From an uncultured Candidatus Melainabacteria bacterium (lineage in GTDB: Bacteria > Cyanobacteriota > Vampirovibrionia > Gastranaerophilales > Gastranaerophilaceae): a DNA stretch of 55,045 nucleotides. A program made the translations under genes and the position numbers. Each line of letters starts with the position of its first letter. The first letter of the stretch is position 1. The stretch spans positions 1-55,045 of the forward strand of contig CATLDC010000012.1 of the NCBI GenBank assembly GCA_949902595.1. The letters are read 5' to 3'. Shown here in pieces: positions 16,880 through 25,588 of the stretch. The notes under the pieces are model-generated. The model ran no database searches and was not told the DNA's origin. It saw only the letters and a list, made by a program, of their open reading frames with translations.

Positions 16880-19045
16880 ATGACAATTTTAGACAAAATT
16901 ATGAAACCAAAATCAATTGCAGTCGTTGGTGCTTCAACCAAGGAACACACAATTGGTTCTGATATTATGAAAAGATTACAAGAATACAAATTCAACGGCA
17001 ATATTTATCCTGTTAACCCGAAAGGCGGAGTTATCGAAGGTTTGCAAGCTTACACTTCTGTTCTGGATATCCCGGGCGAAGTTGACCTGGCTATCATCGT
17101 TGTAAACGCAAAATTCGTTCTTGATACAATTGACCAGTGCCACCAAAAAGGTATCAAAGGTCTTTGTATTATTACAGCAGGCTTCAAAGAAACCGGTAAA
17201 GAAGGCGCAGAAGCTGAAAAAGCTCTTCTTGCAAAAGTTAGAGAATATGGCATGAGATGTGTTGGCCCTAACTGCTTAGGTGTTGTAAACACTCACCCTG
17301 ATATTAGAATGGACGGATGTTTCGCGGAATCTCTTCCGGAGCGAGGAAACATCGGTTTTGTTTCTCAATCAGGCGCATTGGGCGGCGGTATTTTGAATAT
17401 CTTAAAAGACCTTAACCTTGGTTTTGCTCAATTTATTTCTATCGGTAACCAGGCTGATGTTAACGCTGAAACAGCTCTTGAATACTGGGAAAACGAATCA
17501 GACGTTGAACAAATTCTGCTTTACATGGAATCAATCCAGAACCCTGCTAACTTCAGAAAGCTAGCTTCAAGAATTTCTAAAAAGAAACCAATTCTTGCTC
17601 TTAAAGCTGGCCGTTCAGCTGCAGGTGCTTCTGCTGCATCTTCTCACACAGGCTCTCTTGCAGGTGCTGACAAGGCTGCAAACGCGTTGCTTAACCAATC
17701 AGGTGTTATCAGAGAATATTCACTTCAAGATTTATTTGCAACAGCAAAAGTTTTTGCTAACTGCCCTATTCCAAAGGGTGACAGAGTTGCAATCATCACT
17801 AACTCAGGCGGTCCTGGTATCATGGCAACTGACGCAATCTGCGAACACGGTATGCAAATCGCTAAGATTTCAGAAGAAACAAAAGAAAAACTTAGAAGCT
17901 TCTTACCATCAGCTGCATCAGTTAAAAACCCTATCGATATGATTGCTTCTGCTCCAATTGAGCACTACAAGCAAACACTTGAAACAGTTATTGCTGATGA
18001 AAATGTTGATATGATTATTTGTATCTACTTGCCATTCCTTGGCTTGAAGGATATTGATGTTGCAAAAGCATTAATGGAAATCAAGGCTAAGAATCCGCAA
18101 AAACCTGTTATCGGCGTATTCATGACAAAATCTGAATTCTTCTCAACACTTTCAGATATGGAAGTTAACATGCCATTCTTTATGTACGCAGAAGAAGCTG
18201 CTGACGGCTTGAACAGACTTAATCAGCAGAGAAAATGGATGGAAAGACCTGAAGGCAAAATTCCTTCATTCAATGTTGATTACAAACGTGCTCAGGAAAT
18301 CATCGCTCAATCAGTTAACGAAGGCCGAGACCAGCTTACAACCCGTGAATCAATTGACGTTCTTGACGCTTACGGAATCAGGGTTTGTAAATCAGGTTTT
18401 GCAACAACTGAAGAAGAAGCTGTTACTATCGCTAACTCAATTGACTACCCTGTAGTTATGAAGATGACTTCAAAAACAACTTCACACAAAACAGACGTAG
18501 GCGGTGTAAGAGTTAACATCCAGTCAGAAGCACAGTTAAGAGCTGAATACAAAGACCTTATCTCTAAGCTTGAAGAACGCGGTTTATTAGACGGTCTTGA
18601 AGGTGTTATCATCCAGGAAATGGTAAAAGGCAACAGAGAAATGGTTTGCGGTATCGCAACAGACCCTCAATACGGCCCAATGATGATGTTTGGTTTAGGC
18701 GGTGTGTTCATCGAAGTTATGAAGGACGTAACTTTCAGAATCGCACCTTTAACAGACATTGACGCTAAAGAAATGATTAAGTCTGTTAAGGCTTACAAGC
18801 TTCTTGAAGGCGCTCGTGGTACAAAACCTGCTCAGATGGAACAAATCGAAGAAACATTATTGAGATTGTCTCAACTTGTTAACGATTTCAAATTCATTGA
18901 TGAATTAGACATCAACCCATTGTTGATTTCTGAAAAAACCGGTGAGGGCATTGCTGTAGACGGACGTATCAAAGTGAGAATGTCAGAAGCTCAGGAAGCT
19001 TTGGGATATCACTGCAAAGATGGCGTTTGCGCTTGCAATATATAA
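16880..19045 (+). CDS. acetate-CoA ligase (ADP-forming), fused alpha-beta
   Basis: This 721-aa acyl-CoA synthetase converts acyl-CoA, ADP and phosphate to the acid, CoA and ATP, conserving energy by substrate-level phosphorylation. The order is a CoA-binding domain (SIAVVGASTKEHTIGSD from residue 13), succinyl-CoA-ligase-like domains with a conserved phosphohistidine in SSHTGSLAGAD (about residue 256), and a C-terminal ATP-grasp (VVMKMTSKTTSHKTDVGGV, then ELDINPLL). The single-chain alpha-beta form is found in many anaerobes. It stands alone; a TATAAT lies about 40 bases upstream. Codon use is smoother than in neighbours, fitting high expression. Confidence 0.94.
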   Translation: MTILDKIMKPKSIAVVGASTKEHTIGSDIMKRLQEYKFNGNIYPVNPKGGVIEGLQAYTSVLDIPGEVDLAIIVVNAKFVLDTIDQCHQKGIKGLCIITAGFKETGKEGAEAEKALLAKVREYGMRCVGPNCLGVVNTHPDIRMDGCFAESLPERGNIGFVSQSGALGGGILNILKDLNLGFAQFISIGNQADVNAETALEYWENESDVEQILLYMESIQNPANFRKLASRISKKKPILALKAGRSAAGASAASSHTGSLAGADKAANALLNQSGVIREYSLQDLFATAKVFANCPIPKGDRVAIITNSGGPGIMATDAICEHGMQIAKISEETKEKLRSFLPSAASVKNPIDMIASAPIEHYKQTLETVIADENVDMIICIYLPFLGLKDIDVAKALMEIKAKNPQKPVIGVFMTKSEFFSTLSDMEVNMPFFMYAEEAADGLNRLNQQRKWMERPEGKIPSFNVDYKRAQEIIAQSVNEGRDQLTTRESIDVLDAYGIRVCKSGFATTEEEAVTIANSIDYPVVMKMTSKTTSHKTDVGGVRVNIQSEAQLRAEYKDLISKLEERGLLDGLEGVIIQEMVKGNREMVCGIATDPQYGPMMMFGLGGVFIEVMKDVTFRIAPLTDIDAKEMIKSVKAYKLLEGARGTKPAQMEQIEETLLRLSQLVNDFKFIDELDINPLLISEKTGEGIAVDGRIKVRMSEAQEALGYHCKDGVCACNI

Positions 19046-19059
19046 AAATTAAGTAGTAG

Positions 19060-19086
19060 GGTGGGAAAAGCGTAAGCGTTCCCACC
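19060..19086 (+). terminator. hairpin after the acyl-CoA synthetase gene
   Basis: GGTGGGAA (19060-19067) pairs with TTCCCACC (19079-19086), with an 11-base loop, followed by TTTACTTC. The T-tract is weak, so this may be a terminator or an mRNA-stabilising stem. Confidence 0.55.
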
Positions 19087-19116
19087 TTTACTTCAAAAGA
19101 TTAGAAAGAGGATATA

Positions 19117-19674
19117 GTGTACATACAGCCAATCAACAATTCGCCTAATTTTAATGCGAAACTTAATTTACAATCTAAAGGTTTTGCAGATTACATGGAA
19201 TATTTACACATGTGTAAGAATGCACCTAAGGGTCAATTCAATACTAGCAAAAATTTAGGCTTGTTTAGAAAAATTTGTAAAGCTTTTGAGAAACACCCAT
19301 CAAATGAAGTAATTAATGCAGATGTTAAATATAGACGGAGTGAGTTATTCAACGCAAGAGGTTTTTTAGAAACATCCAAGGCGCATATTATAGATATTGA
19401 ACCATCCAGAAGTGATGACGGTACTGCTCCAATGAAAAATATCTTGAGAAAGATTCTTAATCCTGATAATAAAAAATTGTTTAATAACCTACTTGGTGAA
19501 GAACATAAAGCTTCTTATAATGCATGGTGGGATGAAAATATAAAACCTATTTGGAATGATATTCAGGAAACATTTGAAAACAATGACATTTTGGAAGAAG
19601 TATCTGAATCTCAGTTAAACAGAAATTTTAGAAGGCAAAAAGATATTGCAGATGGAACTGCATGGTTTGGTTAA
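19117..19674 (+). CDS. hypothetical protein with N-terminal NFxAK motif, 185 aa
   Basis: The start is GTG at 19117 after AAGAGGA. The N-terminus MYIQPINNSPNFNAKLNLQ carries the short motif N-F-N-A-K at residues 11-15. No signal peptide, membrane helix or known domain is visible. The body is charged and helical, with Trp-rich WWDENIKPIWND near residue 145. It starts the AT-rich accessory stretch. Function unknown. Confidence 0.7.
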   Translation: MYIQPINNSPNFNAKLNLQSKGFADYMEYLHMCKNAPKGQFNTSKNLGLFRKICKAFEKHPSNEVINADVKYRRSELFNARGFLETSKAHIIDIEPSRSDDGTAPMKNILRKILNPDNKKLFNNLLGEEHKASYNAWWDENIKPIWNDIQETFENNDILEEVSESQLNRNFRRQKDIADGTAWFG

Positions 19675-19689
19675 AAAAGAGGGTACTTA

Positions 19690-20091
19690 ATGAAAAAAAT
19701 AATCTTGTTTCTTGTTTTGATATTCTTTGTGCAGACCGTTTTTGCCGGAGATATTCAGTATGGCTATAGAAACGGTCAATATGTGCCGACATCTGTTAAC
19801 GGAAAATCGGTAAACTACGGTTACAGAAATGGCGAGTATGTACCCACATCTATTGGCGGGGAAAGTATTAATTATGGATACAGAAACGGGGAATATAAGC
19901 CGACATCTGTGGGTGATAAAAACATTAATTATGCTTTTCGTCATGGCGAATATCGCGCAACGTCGATTGGAGACCAGCAAATTGATTACGGTTACAGGCA
20001 TGGTGAATATGCCCGGACCGGAATTGGAGGAAGAAGTATTAATTACGGATACCGCAATGGCGAATATGTGCCGGTAAGTATTGAGGATTGA
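19690..20091 (+). CDS. secreted tandem-repeat protein, six 19-residue units
   Basis: A Sec signal peptide (MKKIILFLVLIFFVQTVFA, cleavage about residue 19-20) is followed almost entirely by six tandem units of 19 residues (the last is 18): [S/N]-I-N-Y-G-[YF]-R-[NH]-G-E-Y-V-P-T-S-I-G-G-x. The DNA unit is 57 bases. The repeats are rich in Tyr and Gly and would form beta strands and turns, suggesting a small repeat-based extracellular structure or ligand-binding surface. The start follows GAGGG by about seven bases. I do not know a named family; YGYRNGEYVP-type repeats occur in other hypothetical proteins. Confidence 0.85.
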   Translation: MKKIILFLVLIFFVQTVFAGDIQYGYRNGQYVPTSVNGKSVNYGYRNGEYVPTSIGGESINYGYRNGEYKPTSVGDKNINYAFRHGEYRATSIGDQQIDYGYRHGEYARTGIGGRSINYGYRNGEYVPVSIED

Positions 20092-20108
20092 AGGATATCA
20101 TCATATTT

Positions 20109-20924
20109 TTAAATAATTACCTCTAATCCAGACCCGACTTCTTCTATGTTTACAACCTCTGCCAATTTACATAAAGCCTTAAAGCCGGTGCAATGACAGG
20201 CATACAAAGAATCTAAATTTAAATTCTCCAGTCTTGACAGAGTATTTATAAGTTGTTCAGAAGAGGCGTCCTGTAAGTGTAAGCCTCCAAATATGCACTT
20301 GATTTCTTCTGAATTGAAGATACTCTTCGCATAATCGCAGATATTAATTATTCCCGAATGAGAACAACCGGTGATAATAATGATTTTATTATCTTTGCGT
20401 ATTGCAAGAGCGCTGTCATCAAGAACAAAATCCGGTAAATTTGACTCTCTAAGATAACCAACATTATTCTTAGATTCGAAGTCGTTAATACGAGGTATCG
20501 GGCCCAGAAAAACAATGTTTTCTGTTAAAAAGAAAGGCTCATTGACGTAATGAACTTTAAAAACAGATTCTATATCTTCTTTTGGTACAGGCGAGCCAAA
20601 ATCGCCGTCAATATTATCATATCTTTGGCTAAATACATCCGGACAGGCAATAATTTTTGGCCTGTGTTCCGATTTTTTGTACAAATTCAGCAGATGCTTA
20701 AGTCCGCCAGTATGGTCATCATGTCCATGTGAAAGTATTATATAATCAATTTCTTTGAGATTGAGCTGCATTTTTTCTGAATTTTTTATGATAACGTCAG
20801 AATAGCCCGTATCAAAAAGAATTTTTTTATTATCATATTCAATAAAAAATGACAGGGCTGGCTCGCCTAAAAAGTATTTATCTATAATTGTGTTATTATC
20901 AACTAGAACATTTAATTTAAACAT
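20109..20924 (-). CDS. MBL-fold metallo-hydrolase
   Basis: This 271-aa metallo-beta-lactamase-fold protein has the di-metal motif SHGHDDHTGG (H66-x-H68-x-D70-H71), an FDTG entry (38-40) and a later ITGCSHSGIIN and HCTGF, the pattern of the dihydropteroate-like (7,8-dihydropterin-6-methyl-aminobenzene phosphate synthase) group. The reaction is not predictable. Its start overlaps the end of the large ORF at 20924 by one base, so it is translationally linked to that gene. Confidence 0.88.
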   Translation of the reverse strand: MFKLNVLVDNNTIIDKYFLGEPALSFFIEYDNKKILFDTGYSDVIIKNSEKMQLNLKEIDYIILSHGHDDHTGGLKHLLNLYKKSEHRPKIIACPDVFSQRYDNIDGDFGSPVPKEDIESVFKVHYVNEPFFLTENIVFLGPIPRINDFESKNNVGYLRESNLPDFVLDDSALAIRKDNKIIIITGCSHSGIINICDYAKSIFNSEEIKCIFGGLHLQDASSEQLINTLSRLENLNLDSLYACHCTGFKALCKLAEVVNIEEVGSGLEVII

Positions 20925-22789
20925 TATTTTATTTCTCTTATTTCCATTAAGTAGTCTTTATTGTCGTCTATTATTGTATAACGCTCATGTCTATCTTTTG
21001 CAATAATAGCATCTAAATATGATTTTTGATTGTTTGTATTTCCTATAATTTTAAATTTATCTTTAATTGGTTGCGACAAATCTTGAACATCAAGTTTATT
21101 AAATTGATTTCCAATATAAATTTTTGTCGGCTCTCCTGAAACTACAGATGCATATTCTTTAGCAAATGCAAAAATTTCATTACGTATTTGGGGATTGTTT
21201 TCATATTCTGGATGGATGCCTATTGAATCAATAAGTAAGGCTTTATTTCCAAAGTCATCTTTAATCCAATAAGAACAAGCATTACCAATAGTTTTATTTT
21301 TACTTTTGTTAACAATCTCTATAAGTTGTGCATAAGAATATAAAAGCTCATCAACGCCAGCAAACCCATTGATACCATCTAGTGCAATGCATTGTGCAGC
21401 TGTACTTCCTTGGAATAAATCTTGTTGGGGATTTCTTTTCCAAACTCTAATAGTACATTCTTCACTTTGTTTAGGAAATTTTGAAATTGCTAAAATATCC
21501 TTCTGTTGCTTTATATATTCAGATTTTGATAAAAGTGAAAATGTCTTTTCTTTATTATAATTTAGCCAAATATTATAATTCAAGTCGTTGTCTTTGAATA
21601 AATTCATAGTTTTAATATTTCCTTGTCCATAAGAGTTATTTGAAGAATGAATTAAATCATAATACCCGTTATTTATAGTTGATAAAAAAAGCTCTTTAAA
21701 TTTTTCTTTATGTTCTAAAGAATTATTACTTAAAAAATAAGGAATTGTATATACATTGTTCAAATCCCATTTAGAAAAATCTGGGAATTTAGCTTGTTTA
21801 TTGTATGACAAAAATAATGTTTTTAAATATTCTTCACTTAAATAATCAATATTTATGCCTTCATTTAAAATACTGCTATTCATTATTTTTCGAAGCTCTA
21901 AAAAAGATTTTCCTAAGTCTAAAAAGCCTTTAGAGAGTTCTAAAAATTTTATAATTTCTGCCGGATTAACTTTATTTTGATTTTTGCATATTGTCACTAA
22001 ATCATCTCTTAATTCTGGAATATTAAATAAAACTTCTATTGTATTCAAAGATTTATCGAATTTATTTAATCGATGTTCAAGCCTTTGTCGTGTAGGATGT
22101 CCACCTATAGTTGACAGAGCAATAAAAGATTTAATTTTGTTTTTTTCAAAATAAGAATCAATTTCATTATCAGTTAAAAGATCTTCAACAGGCTCTGTTA
22201 ATTTCTCTTTATTATCTTTTGCATACTGAATTAAATTATGGTATTCTTTAATGCAATTTTTACCAAGTTCGCCACCATCAATACTAAAATCTTGGAGTAT
22301 ACTTAGAACAAGAGCCTTTTCTTTAATTGATATATCTTTTAGGATGTGAATATTATTAAAAGCTTTATTTATCAAATCTATATAAGGAATGTCATCTATC
22401 AAAATATTATCTACATTTGTATTAGAATACATTATTGAATTCAAAGAATTCTTTTCTTTAAGTAGTAAATCTTTTTCATTATTGTCTAATAAAAATTTTT
22501 TAATTGAATTCTTAAATACGGGATATTTTCCTAAATAGTCATCCGATAATATGTTTTTGTTTATTTCTTGTACATGCTTTGCTTTTATCCCAGAACTTAC
22601 CGGTAAAGGATATAAAAGTTGCAGAATCACAGGTAATGTTTTTCTTTGATTTATTGCTTGAAACTCTAGCGCTTTTCTTTGAGCAATTTCTTCTGCGGTA
22701 GGAATCAGTTTAGGCATTTTAGCAGAAAAAGAAATTAAATTACAATGATTATAAGAATTATAATTACAGTTTTCTTTTTTTTGTATCAA
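20924..22789 (-). CDS. large AT-rich hypothetical protein with N-terminal SFSAK motif, start probably lost to a frameshift
   Basis: This open frame codes for up to 621 residues. Near the N-terminus it carries ISFSAKMPKLIPTAEE, the [NS]-F-x-[AG]-K motif shared by other proteins here. The middle is helical and unrecognised. The C-terminal about 180 residues, from RVWKRNPQQDLFQGSTAAQC to IREIK, read like a compact globular domain with one conserved-looking Cys and the segments GNACSYWIKDD and LLIDSIGIHPE. I can name no family. The TTG at 22789 has no ribosome site, whereas a well-placed ATG at 22871 runs into this frame if one base is lost from an A8 run. AT content is high. An effector or toxin role is possible but not shown. 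Confidence 0.6.
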   Translation of the reverse strand: MIQKKENCNYNSYNHCNLISFSAKMPKLIPTAEEIAQRKALEFQAINQRKTLPVILQLLYPLPVSSGIKAKHVQEINKNILSDDYLGKYPVFKNSIKKFLLDNNEKDLLLKEKNSLNSIMYSNTNVDNILIDDIPYIDLINKAFNNIHILKDISIKEKALVLSILQDFSIDGGELGKNCIKEYHNLIQYAKDNKEKLTEPVEDLLTDNEIDSYFEKNKIKSFIALSTIGGHPTRQRLEHRLNKFDKSLNTIEVLFNIPELRDDLVTICKNQNKVNPAEIIKFLELSKGFLDLGKSFLELRKIMNSSILNEGINIDYLSEEYLKTLFLSYNKQAKFPDFSKWDLNNVYTIPYFLSNNSLEHKEKFKELFLSTINNGYYDLIHSSNNSYGQGNIKTMNLFKDNDLNYNIWLNYNKEKTFSLLSKSEYIKQQKDILAISKFPKQSEECTIRVWKRNPQQDLFQGSTAAQCIALDGINGFAGVDELLYSYAQLIEIVNKSKNKTIGNACSYWIKDDFGNKALLIDSIGIHPEYENNPQIRNEIFAFAKEYASVVSGEPTKIYIGNQFNKLDVQDLSQPIKDKFKIIGNTNNQKSYLDAIIAKDRHERYTIIDDNKDYLMEIREIK

Positions 22790-22871
22790 TAAAACTGTTT
22801 TCTTTTGATATTACTTTTATTTTATTAGGTACTTGTTTATTAATATTAATCTTTAAAAAATCTATTTTCAT
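22764..22871 (-). pseudogene. displaced 5' segment of the 621-codon gene
   Basis: An ATG at 22871 follows AAGGAG with a 9-base gap. Its frame runs 35 codons and stops at 22764-22766. It contains an eight-A homopolymer (near 22775-22782) where the long frame overlaps. With seven A the reading continues into the long ORF. So the true start of the large protein is probably here, and either the gene, the assembly, or a slippage event accounts for the break. Confidence 0.6.
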
Positions 22872-23293
22872 TATAGCTTACTCCTTAATGTATTTACAAA
22901 AAAGATAATATCAGAAAAGTGTAAAAATAACAATTAATTTTTTTCAAGATTTTTAACTCTAAAACACTGTTTTTCTACCAGATATTAGTAATTATTTCTC
23001 TTTTTTTTGTTAATGTAGAAAAATAAATCAGCCTACTAGCTAATAGACATCTTACTAAAATTTTTGTTTAATATAGTTAGCTAATTAAATCTTTGAATAG
23101 CTTCAACTATTCATTCCAGGAGCCGGTTTATGGCTCATTTTTTTCCTCTGTATTTTTTGGGCAAACCCAAGCTTACCCCATACCTGAAACTCTATTATAC
23201 ATTGTTTTAATTCTATACTCCCAAAAACTAAACTAACAGGTAATTTATGTTAACCAATAACACATTACAATTTCTGTATGGAGATATGTTGCT
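22872..23293. other. AT-rich intergenic region
   Basis: No gene is visible. The region holds the probable promoter of the large minus-strand gene, several T-runs, and a stretch of plus-strand stems ending in a terminator-like hairpin (23037-23144), listed separately. Confidence 0.5.
23037..23144 (+). ncRNA. candidate small RNA with three stems
   Basis: Stems in order: TAGCTAA (23037-23043) with TTAGCTA (23077-23083); GAATAG (23095-23100) with CTATTC (23107-23112); GAGCC (23120-23124) with GGCTC (23132-23136) followed by ATTTTTTT. The last is a normal terminator but no plus-strand gene lies upstream for 2.9 kb. The 5' end and promoter are not clear. Confidence 0.4.
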
Positions 23294-23605
23294 ATGGAAA
23301 AATTTCAGAATAAATATTTAGAGTTAAAAAACATAAGTAAAGATGTCGTAAATTGGGTCGAAGATATTGCAGAAGAAAACAATTGCAGAATCGAACGCAA
23401 AGAGTGGAAAAGCAAGTACAACAGCTACGTGGTGTACGACTACGAACCGTTCTGCTCCGAAGGCTTTGAGATAAATATTTTACTGAGTTCTTTTGATATA
23501 TCTTACCTAAACTTCATCAAATACCTGTACAACGAAAAGTTGAGTACAATTGAATACCTTGATAACTGTATCAAGATTCCTGCTATGAAAAACTATTCAC
23601 TTTAG
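23294..23605 (+). CDS. hypothetical protein, 103 aa
   Basis: The ATG at 23294 follows GGAG (23280-23283) with a 10-base gap. The product is acidic and basic in turn, with aromatic runs (YVVYDYEPF), and has no signal peptide or membrane segment. I do not recognise it. It precedes the aminotransferase by 45 bases on the same strand but they look separately expressed. Confidence 0.6.
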   Translation: MEKFQNKYLELKNISKDVVNWVEDIAEENNCRIERKEWKSKYNSYVVYDYEPFCSEGFEINILLSSFDISYLNFIKYLYNEKLSTIEYLDNCIKIPAMKNYSL

Positions 23606-23615
23606 TAATTATGGT

Positions 23616-23651
23616 ATATAATATTCCTATGTCTAATGAGGAATAATATAT
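23616..23651 (+). promoter_or_regulatory. inverted repeat overlapping the aminotransferase ribosome site
   Basis: ATATAATATTCCT (23616-23628) pairs with AGGAATAATATAT (23639-23651) at 12 of 13 positions around a 10-base loop. The right arm covers the Shine-Dalgarno and the first two bases of the start codon, so it could mask translation or serve as an operator. Confidence 0.4.
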
Positions 23652-24891
23652 GCAGGAATTTTTTAACGATTACGTACAATCACTTGAAACATATATCATG
23701 TTTCGCATAAAAGAAACAGTTGCGAAAATAACGCCGGAATTGACAGCAAAAGGAAGGGCTCCTATTTCATTATCAATGGGAGCACCTACTGCTGCACCGC
23801 CAAGACTTGTAATCGAAACCCTGAAATCAGCTCTTGAAGAAAGAGGCGCACACCTGTATTCCACACCAAAGGGCGAACCTTATTTTAGAGAAGCAATTGC
23901 AAAACGCATGAAAACCCGCTTCGGGGTAGAACTTGACCCTGCAACAGAAATCTTTTCTCTTATAGGCTCAAAAGAAGGACTCGCAAACTTTATTCGCGTA
24001 CTCCTAAACCCGACAACTGTAAAAGCTGACAAGGAAATCATCCTTGTCCCGGACCCGGGCTATGCCTCATACGGAGAAATGGTTAAAGTCTCCGGCGGAA
24101 TCGCGTATCCTGTGCCTTTGACTCCTGAAAACAATTTCATGCCGGACATGGAAGAAGTTCTAGCAAATCTTGTTAAAGACGGATTTGACCCTAAAAAAGT
24201 CAAAGCGCTGCTTATTAATTACCCGAATAACCCTCTTGGCGCAATAGCTACAAGAGAATACCTCAAAAATGTTGTGGATTTCTGCAAAAAACACCATATT
24301 CTGCTGATTTCTGACGCTGCGTATACAGAAATGTATTTTAAACCGGAATTAAAACCCGCAAGCGTTCTGGAAATCGAGGGCGCAAAAGATATAGCGGTTG
24401 AATTTTTCAGCCTCTCAAAACCTTATGCAATGACCGGCTGGCGCCTTGGCTGGATTTGCGGAAACAAAGACGCAGTAAAAGTTTTTGGGAAACTCAAATC
24501 AACTCTTGATTCCGGGATTTTTAAGGCGCTCCAAAGAGCCGGAGCAGAAATCCTTAATTCCGAAGAAGGCGACAAGTATATTGAAGAGGCAAACAAACGA
24601 TTCAAGAAGAGTCAGGAATTGTTTGTGAAAGGCTTGAGAGAAGAACTTGGCTGGGGCGAATTTAATGTTCCTGATGCAACTTTCTACCTCTGGCTCCCGA
24701 TTCCTCCGAGATACAAGTCTTCGGTTGAATTTACAGATGATTTGATGCACAAATCCGGGATTGTTGCAGTACCTGGTGATGCGTTCGGTGAGCACGGCAA
24801 AGGGTATTTCAGAGTCTCAATTGTGTGCTCTGATGAGCAGCTTAGCGAGGCAATCCGAAGAATGAAAGAAGACGGATTTATTTTCAGCTAG
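23650..24891 (+). CDS. PLP-dependent aminotransferase class I/II
   Basis: This 413-aa fold-type I aminotransferase has NYPNNPLG (190-197), SDAAY with D222, and SLSKPYAMTGWRLGW with the PLP lysine at K257. The sequence resembles LL-diaminopimelate and aspartate/alanine aminotransferases. Which of these is not decided by sequence alone; diaminopimelate synthesis by DapL is plausible in a cyanobacterial relative. It is monocistronic, with a possible regulatory hairpin over its start. Confidence 0.9.
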   Translation: MQEFFNDYVQSLETYIMFRIKETVAKITPELTAKGRAPISLSMGAPTAAPPRLVIETLKSALEERGAHLYSTPKGEPYFREAIAKRMKTRFGVELDPATEIFSLIGSKEGLANFIRVLLNPTTVKADKEIILVPDPGYASYGEMVKVSGGIAYPVPLTPENNFMPDMEEVLANLVKDGFDPKKVKALLINYPNNPLGAIATREYLKNVVDFCKKHHILLISDAAYTEMYFKPELKPASVLEIEGAKDIAVEFFSLSKPYAMTGWRLGWICGNKDAVKVFGKLKSTLDSGIFKALQRAGAEILNSEEGDKYIEEANKRFKKSQELFVKGLREELGWGEFNVPDATFYLWLPIPPRYKSSVEFTDDLMHKSGIVAVPGDAFGEHGKGYFRVSIVCSDEQLSEAIRRMKEDGFIFS

Positions 24892-24922
24892 CAAAAAATA
24901 AATTTACGGGTTTTCATTTAGT

Positions 24923-25573
24923 ATGAATATCCAGCCAATACAATTTCAACAACCTAAACAAATTAACTTCAAGTCAACTTATCCGGTTGTACACTGGGTT
25001 GCAGAGACAAACGGAAGTTATGCTCCTGCTTTGAGCTTGGAGATAGTGAGAGTTCTTCAGCGAAAACTCGTGAGCATTCTGAACAAAGTTCCTAAAGCAG
25101 AAAAGCCTGTCGGATTTGCGGAGCAAAAGCTTAAGACTTATATGAAGCTTTGTGATTTAGATTTCAGGAAAACGCCTTTTGTTCGTTCTTTTTACGACTG
25201 GAACAGCCGGAGAGAGCAGGGGTTTAAGCCGGTGTCTTATGTGATTTCGGGTGAAGATGCGATTAGTTTTAACGAAGACTTAACCAAGGAAATCGGACGT
25301 AACAAGGGGATTGCAAAGAGCGCGCTCGGGAATCCATATTCGGCTGAATCAATGATGGCGATTAACAATTATGTAAGAAATGGGCTGAAATTTGTAAACA
25401 ATCCTAAAAAAAGGATTACCGGAAATGACGGCAACACTTATGTTTTGCACACAAAATTTGAGGTTATCCGCAACAAAAACGGAAAAATTAAAGGTTACAA
25501 CTTTGTTGACGCGCGGTTTTTGCCGGAAAAAGGGCCGAATAATCCGATTGAAAGATACAGACAAGGCGGGTAA
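24923..25573 (+). CDS. hypothetical protein with N-terminal NFKS motif, 216 aa
   Basis: The N-terminus MNIQPIQFQQPKQINFKST has the shared short motif at N15-F16-K-S. A basic, probably globular domain follows, with GNDGNTYVLHTKFEVIRNKNG near residue 165. There is no signal peptide or membrane helix. A clear Shine-Dalgarno is lacking. Neighbours give no role. Function unknown. Confidence 0.68.
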   Translation: MNIQPIQFQQPKQINFKSTYPVVHWVAETNGSYAPALSLEIVRVLQRKLVSILNKVPKAEKPVGFAEQKLKTYMKLCDLDFRKTPFVRSFYDWNSRREQGFKPVSYVISGEDAISFNEDLTKEIGRNKGIAKSALGNPYSAESMMAINNYVRNGLKFVNNPKKRITGNDGNTYVLHTKFEVIRNKNGKIKGYNFVDARFLPEKGPNNPIERYRQGG

Positions 25574-25588
25574 TTAACAATTGACTAA

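Noticed and set aside
19687..20001. Repetitive ORF on the minus strand opposite the 19-residue repeat protein
   Set aside because: It is the reverse shadow of a 57-base repeat; it lacks a ribosome site and the plus-strand frame has a signal peptide.
19690..20091. Possible CRISPR-like array
   Set aside because: Repeats are directly tandem with no spacers and code in one open frame.
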